Source: a bacterium UBA2219 (GTDB lineage Bacteria; Desulfobacterota; Deferrimicrobia; Deferrimicrobiales; Deferrimicrobiaceae). Taken from it: 14,277 nt of DNA. The DNA is taken from NCBI GenBank assembly GCA_002327765.1, contig DCUH01000093.1:1-14277 (forward strand), given 5' to 3'. Below the pieces are notes generated by a model. It did not search any database and was not told the origin of the DNA. It saw nothing but the letters and a program-made list of their open reading frames with translations. The position numbers and the translations under genes were made by a program. The first letter of the stretch is position 1, and each line of letters begins with the position of its first letter. Positions 7,741-14,277 of the stretch are shown in pieces.

Positions 7741-8783
7741 TAGGTTTTGCTGTTTCCCGCCGCGGATCGACTGGAGGACCTCGCCCTGCCCATCGCCGCC
7801 GCCATCCGGATCGCCGCCGTCATGCTGCGGCAGTCCGCGGTCCCCGTCCCCGCGATGTCGAAGGCGGTGCCGTGGTCCACCGAGGTGCGCACGAACGGCA
7901 GCCCGACGGTGACGTTGACGCCCTCTTCGAATCCCCCCAGTTTCAGGGGGATGTGCCCCTGGTCGTGATACATGACCACCACGATGTCGAACTCCCGCTT
8001 CACGGCGGCCCGGAAGAAAACCGTGTCGGGCGGGACGGGACCCGCGGCGTCCATCCCCCGCTCCCGCGCCAGCTCGATCGCCGGGGCGATCTCGTCGATC
8101 TCCTCCGTGCCGAAGAGCCCCCCTTCCCCCGCGTGGGGGTTGAGACCCGCCACCGCGATCCTTGGCGAGGAGTTCCCGAGGGCGCGCAGCGCGCCGTCGG
8201 CGAGCTCGATCACCCGCAGAACCCGGTCCCGCTTCACCAGCTCGCAGGACCGGCGCAGGGAGACGTGGGTGGAGACATGGATGACCTTCAGCTCCCTCGA
8301 GACCAGCATCATGGAGAAATCCCGGGTGCCGGACAGGTGGCCCAGGATCTCCGTATGCCCCGGCAGGGAGCTCCCCCCGGCTTTCAACGCCTCCTTGTTG
8401 AGGGGCGCCGTCGCTATGGCGTCGATCTCCCCGTCCATCGCCAGCCGGACCGCCTTCTCCACGAATTCGTAAGCCGCCCTGCCCGCGCGCGGGTCCACCT
8501 TCGAGAACGGTAGGTCGGGGGGGAGGTTCGCCAGATCGAGGACGTCCAGTGTCCCGTAGACGAAATGCGCCTCGGCGGCCGAGGAGACCCCGCGGACCGT
8601 CACGGGGGCCTTCACGATCGAGGCGGCCCTTTCCATGATGCCGCGGTCCCCGACGACCAGCGGCCGGCAGAGGTCGTACGTCTTCTTCACCGTCAGCGCC
8701 TTCACGATGATCTCGGGGCCGATCCCCGCTGCGTCGCCCATCGTGATCGCCACGACCGGCTTTTGCGGCGCCCGCCGTCTCAC
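7740..8783 (-). CDS. pdxA2: PdxA2-type 4-phospho-D-threonate/erythronate 3-dehydrogenase
   Basis: Oxidises the 3-hydroxyl of a 4-phosphorylated tetronate; the product loses CO2 to give dihydroxyacetone phosphate. PdxA of vitamin B6 synthesis is the close paralogue. Starting at GTG 8783 it has 347 aa, beginning just before the conserved AITMGDAAGIGPEI. Metal-binding His are visible as H173 (STHVSLR), H217 (LNPHAGEGG) and H273 (YHDQGHIPLK), with the substrate loop PGHTE at 141-145. The GTG overlaps the TGA of the kinase gene as GTGA, and GGAAGGG lies upstream. The next in-frame ATG falls inside the conserved ITMGD, so GTG is the sensible start. Pairing with a DUF1537 kinase is the known arrangement for acid-sugar catabolism and argues for PdxA2 rather than pyridoxine synthesis. 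Confidence 0.9.
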   Translation of the reverse strand: MRRRAPQKPVVAITMGDAAGIGPEIIVKALTVKKTYDLCRPLVVGDRGIMERAASIVKAPVTVRGVSSAAEAHFVYGTLDVLDLANLPPDLPFSKVDPRAGRAAYEFVEKAVRLAMDGEIDAIATAPLNKEALKAGGSSLPGHTEILGHLSGTRDFSMMLVSRELKVIHVSTHVSLRRSCELVKRDRVLRVIELADGALRALGNSSPRIAVAGLNPHAGEGGLFGTEEIDEIAPAIELARERGMDAAGPVPPDTVFFRAAVKREFDIVVVMYHDQGHIPLKLGGFEEGVNVTVGLPFVRTSVDHGTAFDIAGTGTADCRSMTAAIRMAAAMGRARSSSRSAAGNSKT

Positions 8784-10138
8784 CGCCCGTTCCCTTCCGG
8801 CTCGTCCCGCTTCAGGCAGTCCACCGCCCTGCAGAGCGCATCCCCGTCGCCGAAGGCCCCCGCCTTCGTCACGACCCGCAGGCCGTCGCAAGGCCCCCCC
8901 TTCAGCCGCCCCGCGGGGATGCCGGGGGCAACTTCCTCCACCACCTGGAAGCCGGTGGCGGAGAGGAGGCTCAATGCGCTCAGGGCGATGTCCCCGCCCG
9001 TCAGAACCAGGCCCCGCAGCTTCGTGTTCGTGGCGATCTCCCTGCACAATAGTCCGAAGGCGGAGGCGATCATCTCCGCGGTCCGCTGGCTTGAGAACCC
9101 CATGGAGGAGGCCGTTTCCATGGTCCTCTCGACGGACTCCCGGTCGTTCCCCGAGGTGATGACGACGTCGCGCCCGGCCTTCGCCGCCGCCAGCGCTGCG
9201 CCCGAGCAGCGACGGATCTCCGCCCCCGCGGTATCCGGCCGCAGCAGGGCGCAGGGGTCCGCGTCGACACTCTCCACCCCGGGGCGCCGGGTCAGCATCC
9301 TCACCTGTCCGCGCGTTACGTCGCTGACGCTGCCGGCGAGCACCACGACCGCCTCGCGCCCGGCCAGTCCGTCCTTCCCCGCCCCGTTCCCCGCCTTCGC
9401 CGCGGCCAGCCCCAGCGCCTGCGGCAGGCATTCCGCCAGCCCCGCGGAACCGACCCACAGGACCGGCTTCCCGAGGCGCATCGCGGCGGAGGCGTGCATC
9501 GACAGGTGCTCGTCGCGCCACGCGTCGCATACGATCACCCGCTCGCCCGCCGCGAGCATGCGTTCCATTGCCAGCCGGATTCCCTCCGCGCCCGCATGGA
9601 CATCGTCGGCCGCCACGTGTCCCACCCTGCGCACGGTCTGCTTCGACAACAGCGTCGGCAGGTGCGACTCCGTGATCGGGCACTTGGGATCCCGCGCGAG
9701 CTCCGTCTCCTCGAGGGGGGCGCCCTGCAGGAGGTGGAACCCCCCGACGGTCGTCCTGCCGTTCTTCGGGAACGCGGGGGCCACGATCGCCAGTTCCTGC
9801 CCGCAGGTGTCCATGATCGCGTCGATTTCGCGCCCGATGTTTCCGCGCAGCGTCGAGTCGATTTTCTTGAACACGACCCCGAAGCGCCTGTCCCGGAACA
9901 TCCGGGCGGCCTTCGACACGTTCCGGTAGGCCTCCTCGGGATCCAGGGCCCGGCTCTGGCTGTCTACGACCAGCACGTCCTCCTCGAGAGGGCGGGGGGG
10001 GATGTTCCCGCCCATCAGCACGATCGTCTTGAGCCCCTGCTTCGCGAATTGAACACCCGTATCGTTCGCGCCAGTAAGGTCGTCGGCGATGACGGCGATC
10101 CGCTTGTCGTTGTTCTCGTTGTTTGTCATGGGATCCAT
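8780..10138 (-). CDS. DUF1537 four-carbon acid-sugar kinase (D-threonate/3-oxo-tetronate kinase type)
   Basis: ATP-dependent kinase placing a phosphate on O4 of a tetronate. It has 452 aa, normal for the family. The N-terminal domain has IADDLTGANDTG (17-28), KKIDSTLRGN (91-100) and APAFPKNGRTT. The C-terminal nucleotide-binding domain has GSVSDVT (269-275), LTGGD (379-383), PG-AG around 405-410 and KAGAFGDGDAL (425 on). Named subfamilies are DtnK (D-threonate), OtnK and DenK. The PdxA2 neighbour, with which the stop/start overlap by 4 bp, favours DtnK, but no subfamily is proved. The start is uncertain: ATG 10138 has no SD, while ATG 10129 has only a weak GGA. A sigma-54-like element ends about 9 nt before 10138, so the second ATG or a leaderless start should be considered. 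First gene of the catabolic operon. Confidence 0.9.
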   Translation of the reverse strand: MDPMTNNENNDKRIAVIADDLTGANDTGVQFAKQGLKTIVLMGGNIPPRPLEEDVLVVDSQSRALDPEEAYRNVSKAARMFRDRRFGVVFKKIDSTLRGNIGREIDAIMDTCGQELAIVAPAFPKNGRTTVGGFHLLQGAPLEETELARDPKCPITESHLPTLLSKQTVRRVGHVAADDVHAGAEGIRLAMERMLAAGERVIVCDAWRDEHLSMHASAAMRLGKPVLWVGSAGLAECLPQALGLAAAKAGNGAGKDGLAGREAVVVLAGSVSDVTRGQVRMLTRRPGVESVDADPCALLRPDTAGAEIRRCSGAALAAAKAGRDVVITSGNDRESVERTMETASSMGFSSQRTAEMIASAFGLLCREIATNTKLRGLVLTGGDIALSALSLLSATGFQVVEEVAPGIPAGRLKGGPCDGLRVVTKAGAFGDGDALCRAVDCLKRDEPEGNGR

Positions 10139-10146
10139 GGTTCAGG

Positions 10147-10162
10147 AGCAAGCGGCATGCCC
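10147..10162 (-). promoter_or_regulatory. Candidate sigma-54 (-24/-12) promoter
   Basis: On the - strand GGGCATG-N4-TTGCT matches the sigma-54 consensus TGGCACG-N4-TTGCW at all but two positions. It keeps the invariant GG (10161-10160) and GC (10149-10148) exactly 10 nt apart. It is the only GG-N10-GC with TTGC that I found between the regulator stop and the kinase. A sigma-54-type activator is the adjacent gene. The weakness is position: the predicted transcript start falls on the ATG at 10138. Confidence 0.55.
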
Positions 10163-10168
10163 TGCGGC

Positions 10169-10220
10169 AAAAACAGGCGAAATAAATAAATTAACCATTG
10201 AAAACGAATGCTTAAGAGAC
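10169..10220. promoter_or_regulatory. AT-rich upstream regulatory island
   Basis: In an otherwise very GC-rich window this stretch is dominated by A and T, including AATAAATAAATTAA. It lies between the regulator and the kinase operon and contains the dyad at 10191-10215. An imperfect IHF-like match (TTTCAA-N4-TAA on the - strand, about 10203-10191, two mismatches) could indicate bending, as expected at a sigma-54 promoter. A sigma-70 -10 element could also hide in the A/T run; I cannot separate these. Confidence 0.5.
10191..10215. promoter_or_regulatory. Dyad-symmetric operator/enhancer candidate
   Basis: The 25-bp site reads TTAA-N-CATT-N7-AATG-N-TTAA. All 16 arm bases are perfectly symmetric about position 10203. 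Two half-sites one helical turn or so apart are typical of a dimeric Fis-type HTH protein. It lies about 40 bp upstream of the sigma-54-like element and is the best candidate site for the regulator encoded just upstream. Binding is inferred. Confidence 0.5.
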
Positions 10221-10274
10221 GATCACCCCGCCCGAAGGCCGACGGCGGCTCCAAAACGGTTTACGGCTGGCGCA

Positions 10275-12224
10275 TTATTGAGCGGTGTCGGTGCATTTTG
10301 CGCCACCCCGCATCTTCCGGCGGAGGGTGGAGCGGTTGATCCCCAGCCGGAGGGCGGCCCGCGTCTTATTCTGGTTTTCCTCCGCCAGGACGGCGGCGAT
10401 GGCGTCGGCCTCGATGTCCTCCAGCCGCTCTCCCCGGTCCGACCCGTCGCGGCCTTCCCCACGGCGCTCCGACTGGAGCTCGAGCAGCATGTCCTCGACG
10501 CTCTCCCGGCCGATCGTGTCCCCGTCGGCGAGGATCAGGAGCTGCTGCATCACGTGCTCGAGCTCCCGCACGTTGCCCGGCCAGTCGTACCGCTCCAGGA
10601 GCCGCAGGTGCTCCGTCTCCATCGGGCGGACCCGGCGGTTCATGTGGCCGGACTTCGACAGGAAATATTCCGCGAGCATCGGGACGTCGCCCTTCCTCTC
10701 CCTCAGCGGGGGGACGCGCATCTTCAGCACAGCGAGGCGGTAATACAGGTCCTTCCGGAACATCTCGTGCTTCAGCAGCGTGTGGAAATGATGGTTCGTC
10801 GCGGCGACGATCCGGACGTCGATCGGGATGATCCGGTCACCTCCGACCCTCCTCACCTCCTTCTCCTGGACCACCCGGAGCAGCTCGGCCTGCAGCTTCA
10901 GCGGCATCTCACCGATCTCGTCGAGGAAGATGGTCCCGCCGTGGGCCAGCTCGAACAGCCCCGGCTTGCCGCCCTTCTTCGCCCCCGTGAACGCCCCTTC
11001 CTCGTACCCGAAGAGCTCGCTCTCCAGCAGGCTTTCGGGCAGGGCGGCGCAGTTGACGGCCACGAACGGGCCCTTCGCGCGGCGGCTCAGGTTGTGGATT
11101 CCCTGCGCCAGCATCTCCTTCCCCGTGCCGGACTCGCCGCTGATCAGCACCGACGCATCGACGGCGGCGAATCTGGCGGCGCGCGCCTTCAAGTGAAGCA
11201 CCGGCGGGCTCTTACCGATCACGTCGTCCAGCGTGGTCCGGGCGACGAAGCCCTTGCTGTGCATCTTCTGCCGGACGATCCCCTCCAGACGCTGGAGGTC
11301 CGTGACGTCCTGGAAATTGGCGATGGCGGCGATCGGGCTCTCCTTCACCTTGACGGCCAGCCGCTGGGTGACGATGACCTTGTCTTTCACGCGCTGGAGG
11401 GCCCCGTACTCCGACCGGCCTTCCTTCAGCACCCTCGGCAGCTCGGTGGTCGGGATGATCGCGCCCACCGGCGCGCCGAGGGCATCCTCCGCCTTGACGC
11501 CGAAGATCTTCCCGGCCGCCGGGTTGAACAGGGTGATCCGCTCGTCCCGGTCGATCGCCACGATGCCGTCGTGCGAGCTGTCCACCACGACGCGCAGGAT
11601 CTCGGAACGTTCCCGCTCGCGGACGCGCACCTCGGCGATCTTCTCCGCCTCCTCGATCGCCTTCGCGATCGCTTCCTTCCCCGAGGCCACCAGCATCCCC
11701 CCGATCCCCAGCTTCGAGGCCAGCCTCACGGACACGGCGTCGCCGATGATCATGCCGATCCCGCAGCGGGCCGCTTCCGTGACCTTTTCCAGCGCGTCCT
11801 CGCCGGACTCGACAACAATCTGCCGGATCTTCATCCCGAGCAGGTTGCCGAGGCTTTCGCAGCCATAGACCACGTTCCGGAAGCCCGTGATCCCGATCTG
11901 CCCGCGGTACTCCCGGAGCTGGTACAGGCAGCGCAGGATGTCGTAGGGGGAAACCTGGATCTCGACGACCGGGACGGAAAGGGCCCGGGAGATCTGGAGC
12001 GCCGTGCCGCCCCGGCTGACGATCGCCTCCGCCCCGGCGTCGACCGCACGCCTCGCGGCGCGGACGCCCTCCGCCAGGTCCCCTTCCTCGACGATCACGT
12101 CGATCCCCAGCTCCTCCACCGCCGCTCGCGCCTCGAGCATCAGGTCCGCGTACGGGGCGATGACGGCTACCCGGGCGCGTTTCCCGGCGGTCGTCGGGTC
12201 ACCGGGATTCCGGTCCGGTCCCAT
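10275..12224 (-). CDS. Sigma-54-dependent transcriptional activator, PrpR_N-PAS-AAA+-Fis
   Basis: Enhancer-binding protein that activates RNA polymerase-sigma-54. From ATG 12224 it has 649 aa. Residues about 18-195 resemble the PrpR N-terminal ligand-sensing domain, followed by a charged linker helix (185-208), a PAS domain (about 205-310), and the AAA+ domain (about 332-560). The last has Walker A GESGTGKE (363-370), the sigma-54-contacting GAFTGA (410-415) and Walker B TIFLDE (431-436). A Fis-type helix-turn-helix closes the protein (about 605-638, TRAALRLGINRSTLRRKM). The start overlaps the cysS 3' end by 26 bp; GGAGGG lies 11 nt upstream. The frame is open further upstream to 12521, but that part is antisense-like, basic and low in conserved features. 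It probably controls the operon starting at 10138; the ligand is unknown, perhaps a sugar acid or keto acid. Confidence 0.93.
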   Translation of the reverse strand: MGPDRNPGDPTTAGKRARVAVIAPYADLMLEARAAVEELGIDVIVEEGDLAEGVRAARRAVDAGAEAIVSRGGTALQISRALSVPVVEIQVSPYDILRCLYQLREYRGQIGITGFRNVVYGCESLGNLLGMKIRQIVVESGEDALEKVTEAARCGIGMIIGDAVSVRLASKLGIGGMLVASGKEAIAKAIEEAEKIAEVRVRERERSEILRVVVDSSHDGIVAIDRDERITLFNPAAGKIFGVKAEDALGAPVGAIIPTTELPRVLKEGRSEYGALQRVKDKVIVTQRLAVKVKESPIAAIANFQDVTDLQRLEGIVRQKMHSKGFVARTTLDDVIGKSPPVLHLKARAARFAAVDASVLISGESGTGKEMLAQGIHNLSRRAKGPFVAVNCAALPESLLESELFGYEEGAFTGAKKGGKPGLFELAHGGTIFLDEIGEMPLKLQAELLRVVQEKEVRRVGGDRIIPIDVRIVAATNHHFHTLLKHEMFRKDLYYRLAVLKMRVPPLRERKGDVPMLAEYFLSKSGHMNRRVRPMETEHLRLLERYDWPGNVRELEHVMQQLLILADGDTIGRESVEDMLLELQSERRGEGRDGSDRGERLEDIEADAIAAVLAEENQNKTRAALRLGINRSTLRRKMRGGAKCTDTAQ

Positions 12225-13683
12225 CCTTCGCAGTTCCCTCCGGGGCGTCCGGCGATTTCCGCATGGAGGACTCCCCCCCGCCGGCATCCACCACATCATA
12301 TCCCAGGGCACGGATCCTGGCCCGGAGCGAATCCGCAGCCGAGAAATCGCCCGCCCTCCTCGCGGCATCCCTCTCACGCGCCAGCGCCGCGATTTCGGCG
12401 GGAACCTCCTCCGCCCCCGCCGCGGCTCCCGGCTCCCCCGGCAGCCCCACCCGCAGTACGCGGTCCCATTCCGCCGCCAGGGCGCGGGCCACGTCGCCCC
12501 CGATCCCGGAGCGGGCCGCATCGTGGGCGACCGACAGGGCCCGGGGAAGGTTCAGGTCGTCCGAGAGCGCCGCGCGGAACCGCTCCCGCAGCGCGGCGGC
12601 GGCATCCGACCCCGCCGTTGCCCGCTCCGCGGCTTTCCGGAACGCCTCCCGGAGCCGCGCCAGCCCCCTCGACGCGGCCGCCTGCCCTTCCCAGGTGAAA
12701 TTCATGGGGGTCGCGTAGTGCAGCGTCATGCAGTAATACCGGAACTCCGCGGGGGAATACCCCTTTCCCCCGCCCGGCGGCCCGCCCGCGAGGTCGTCGA
12801 GCGTGTATTCGTTCCCCTGCGACTTGGACATCTTCCTCCCGTCGACCAGGAGGTGGGCCGCGTGCAGCCAGATCCTGGCGAGCTCCTTTCCCGTGGCGGC
12901 CGCCGCCAGCGCCCGCGAGTTCTCGTGGTGCGGGAACCGGAGGTCCACGCCGCCGACGTTCAGGTCGTACCCGGTGCCGAGGTGCGCCATCGCCATCGCC
13001 GCGCACTCCGAGTGCCAGCCGGGCCATCCCCTTCCCCACGGGCTGTCCCACTGGAACTCCCTCCCGGGCTCCGCCGGCATCCACAGGACGAAATCCTCCG
13101 GGCGCCTCTTGCGGCGTTGCCCCTCCGCGCCCGTCCGCTCCGCCGGCGTCCCCTCCCCCAGCGCGGCCCCGGAAAGGGCGCCGTAGCCCGGCGCCCGGGT
13201 CACGTCAAAATAGAGGTAACCGTCCCTGCCGTATACCGCCCCCTTCTCCTCGAGGCGGCGGACCAGCGCGATCATTTCGGGGACGTGCTCCGAGGCGCGG
13301 GGATAGACGTCGGCCGGAAGGAAGCCCATCCTGCGGCAGTCCCGGAAGAACGCCTCCGTGAAGAACGCCGCGATCTCCCGCGCGGTCCTCCCGGCCGCCC
13401 GGGCGGCGGCGATCACCTTGTCCTCGCCCAGCTCCAACTGCTCCTGGTGCATGTGCCCCATGTCCGTGATGTTCTGCGCGGTGTAGGTTCCGTAACCGAG
13501 AAAACGGAGCGTGCGAACGAGGAGGTCCGTGAGGAGGTAGGTGCGCAGGTTCCCGATGTGAACGTAGCGGTAGACCGTGGGGCCGCAGGTGTAGATCGTG
13601 ACCCGGGCGGGGTCCGCGGGAACGAGCGGTACCTTCCGCCGGGAAACACTGTCACGAAGGAGCAACGCCGCCTGGCTATCCAT
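12199..13683 (-). CDS. cysS: Cysteinyl-tRNA synthetase, divergent at a zinc ligand position
   Basis: Charges tRNA-Cys with cysteine. From ATG 13683 it has 494 aa. Class I signatures are clear: CGPTVYRYVHIGN (HIGH variant at 42-45), KMSKSQGN (284-291), and the family pattern NITDMGHMH and RASEHVPEMI. By comparison with E. coli CysRS, zinc ligands C28, C209 and H234 correspond to C33, C227 and H252. The fourth ligand, E238 in PHHENE, is here Ser256 (PHHENS). The SQGN after KMSK is also less usual than SLGN. The C-terminus has the normal DALR-like helical domain plus about 25 extra Pro/Gly/Ser/Asp-rich residues. An in-frame ATG at 13692 has its only SD directly abutting it, so 13683 is preferred. 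It follows an IscU-like and a ferritin-like gene, a cysteine/Fe-S neighbourhood. Confidence 0.93.
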   Translation of the reverse strand: MDSQAALLLRDSVSRRKVPLVPADPARVTIYTCGPTVYRYVHIGNLRTYLLTDLLVRTLRFLGYGTYTAQNITDMGHMHQEQLELGEDKVIAAARAAGRTAREIAAFFTEAFFRDCRRMGFLPADVYPRASEHVPEMIALVRRLEEKGAVYGRDGYLYFDVTRAPGYGALSGAALGEGTPAERTGAEGQRRKRRPEDFVLWMPAEPGREFQWDSPWGRGWPGWHSECAAMAMAHLGTGYDLNVGGVDLRFPHHENSRALAAAATGKELARIWLHAAHLLVDGRKMSKSQGNEYTLDDLAGGPPGGGKGYSPAEFRYYCMTLHYATPMNFTWEGQAAASRGLARLREAFRKAAERATAGSDAAAALRERFRAALSDDLNLPRALSVAHDAARSGIGGDVARALAAEWDRVLRVGLPGEPGAAAGAEEVPAEIAALARERDAARRAGDFSAADSLRARIRALGYDVVDAGGGESSMRKSPDAPEGTAKDGTGPESR

Positions 13684-13692
13684 TTCCCGCAT

Positions 13693-13698
13693 CCTTCC
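13693..13698 (-). promoter_or_regulatory. cysS ribosome binding site deciding the start
   Basis: GGAAGG directly abuts the ATG at 13692 but is 9 nt from the next in-frame ATG at 13683. The spacing supports initiation at 13683, which also gives the usual CysRS N-terminus. Confidence 0.55.
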
Positions 13699-13728
13699 GC
13701 GCCTGAGCCCGGCGGCAGCGTCCCCGGG

Positions 13729-13926
13729 TCACATCTCCCGCAATGTTTCCTTCTCGATCTCGTCGGTCAGGAGCCTGGCGTGCTTCTTCTCCTCTTCCGC
13801 GAGATAAAGGAACAGCTCGCGCACTTCCGTCGGGGAAGCGGTCGCGGCGAGCTCCACGTAGCCCCGGTGCGCCGCGTTCTCGCGCGCAAGCGCCTTCCGG
13901 ATCAGGTCGATCGGGCCGTCGCCCAT
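13729..13926 (-). CDS. Minimal two-helix ferritin/rubrerythrin-like protein
   Basis: A 65-aa protein that looks like one half of a rubrerythrin-type four-helix bundle. Helix A has a potential iron ligand at E16 (ALARENAAHRGYVELA); helix B has ExxH at E46/H49 (FLYLAEEEKKHARLL). A normal ferritin-like domain needs two such pairs, so this protein would have to dimerise to build a diiron site. The start ATG is 1 nt after the IscU stop (TGAGATG), so translation is coupled. It sits between a Fe-S scaffold and cysS, suggesting a role in iron handling or peroxide protection for Fe-S assembly. It shows no sign of being a broken longer gene: the ORF is compact, starts right after its neighbour and ends cleanly. 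Function is inferred from the pattern alone. Confidence 0.7.
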   Translation of the reverse strand: MGDGPIDLIRKALARENAAHRGYVELAATASPTEVRELFLYLAEEEKKHARLLTDEIEKETLREM

Positions 13927-13927
13927 C

Positions 13928-14277
13928 TCACCCGCCGTGCTTCTTCGCGTAGTCGTCGAGCGCCGTCTTCACCGCCTGCTCGGCCATCACGGAGCAGTGG
14001 ATCTTCACCGCGGGAAGCCCGCCGAGGGCGTCGGCGACCGCCTGGTTCGAGATCGCCCGGGCCTCCTCCACCGTCTTCCCCTTGATCATCTCCGTCAGCA
14101 TGGAGCTGGAGGCGATCGCGGCGCCGCAACCGAACGTGCGGAACTTGGCGTCGACAACGATGTCGTTCTCGATCTTGAGGTACAGCCGCATCATGTCGCC
14201 GCAGGCCGGGTTCCCGACCTCGCCGACGCCGTCCGCACCCTCGATCTCCCCCACGTTCCGGGGGTTCATGAAATGGT
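13928..14277 (-). CDS. IscU/NifU-type Fe-S cluster scaffold, N-terminus beyond the window
   Basis: Scaffold on which a cysteine desulfurase builds [2Fe-2S] clusters before transfer. The frame is open to the right edge and reads HF before MNPRNVGEIE, matching the common DHFMNPRNVGEIE start of these proteins, so about 10 N-terminal residues lie outside. The internal ATG at 14269 is therefore not the start. Numbered from that Met, the three cluster cysteines are C23 (GNPACGD), C48 (FGCGAAIASSS) and C92 (LPAVKIHCSVMAEQA), with the conserved D25. It ends shortly after the last motif, so there is no NifU-type ferredoxin or C-terminal domain and it is a single-domain IscU-like protein. A cysteine desulfurase would be expected just outside the window. 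Confidence 0.93.
   Translation of the reverse strand, partial: HFMNPRNVGEIEGADGVGEVGNPACGDMMRLYLKIENDIVVDAKFRTFGCGAAIASSSMLTEMIKGKTVEEARAISNQAVADALGGLPAVKIHCSVMAEQAVKTALDDYAKKHGG

Noticed and set aside
8784..10151. Same-frame upstream extension of the PdxA-type open frame giving an 803-aa protein
   Set aside because: It runs across the DUF1537 kinase gene in another frame with Arg/Gly-rich sequence; the GTG at 8783, overlapping the kinase stop, explains the real start.
10226..10249. Possible terminator after the regulator (CCGCC/GGCGG arms)
   Set aside because: The stem is only 5 bp with an 11-nt loop and no following U-run on the - strand.
12225..12521. N-terminal extension of the sigma-54 activator to an ATG at 12521
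   Set aside because: The extra 99 residues overlap the cysS coding region, are basic and Gly/Pro-rich, and precede the normal start of a PrpR_N domain.
13700..13728. CCCGG/CCGGG inverted repeat between the ferritin-like gene and cysS
   Set aside because: A 5-bp stem with a long loop is expected by chance at this GC content, and there is no T-run.
10089..14085. Long + strand open frames (869 aa at 10089-12698 and 693 aa at 12004-14085)
   Set aside because: They are antisense to the regulator and cysS. Their composition is Arg/Pro/His-rich with no recognisable domain, as expected from opposite-strand frames in GC-rich genes.

Overview
This is a GC-rich bacterial chromosomal window, roughly two-thirds G+C by eye. 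It has densely packed genes, a sigma-54-dependent regulator, a tripartite tricarboxylate-type (TTT) transporter, and an IscU-type scaffold/ferritin-like/CysRS cluster. That mix suits a deltaproteobacterial (Desulfobacterota-like) or similar environmental Gram-negative organism, but this is inference: no rRNA or other phylogenetic marker has been placed. I saw no mobile element, CRISPR array, tRNA or rRNA.

Layout. (1) At 1-2235 on the + strand are a dehydratase of the IlvD/Edd family, cut by the left edge, and a D-2-hydroxyacid dehydrogenase of the glyoxylate/hydroxypyruvate reductase type. (2) At 2240-10138 on the - strand is one tight catabolic operon. In transcription order it holds a DUF1537 acid-sugar kinase, a PdxA2-type 4-phospho-threonate dehydrogenase, a zinc alcohol dehydrogenase, a LarA/DUF2088 racemase-epimerase homologue, then tctC, tctB and tctA. 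It converges on the + strand pair with only 4 bp between the stop codons. (3) At 10139-10274 is the only real intergenic region. It is AT-rich and holds a dyad operator candidate and a sigma-54-like -24/-12 element. (4) At 10275-12224 (-) is a PrpR_N-PAS-AAA+-Fis enhancer-binding protein. (5) At 12199-14277 (-) is a housekeeping cluster in the order IscU-like scaffold (cut by the right edge), 65-aa ferritin-like half protein, cysteinyl-tRNA synthetase. The last of these overlaps the start of the regulator.

How it may work. DUF1537 kinases with PdxA2 convert D-threonate to dihydroxyacetone phosphate plus CO2. The TTT system would import the organic or sugar acid. The LarA-like protein keeps a His/His/Lys/His set whose spacing nearly matches nickel-pincer lactate racemase, so it is a plausible C2 epimerase. 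D-erythronate and D-threonate are C2 epimers, so the operon may encode a tetronate route in which epimerisation feeds D-threonate to the kinase. The zinc dehydrogenase, and perhaps the facing dehydratase/reductase pair, would serve side or entry branches. The regulator beside the intergenic region probably senses the substrate or an intermediate and activates the operon through sigma-54. Substrate identity and the regulatory model are inference; the enzyme families are read from the sequence.
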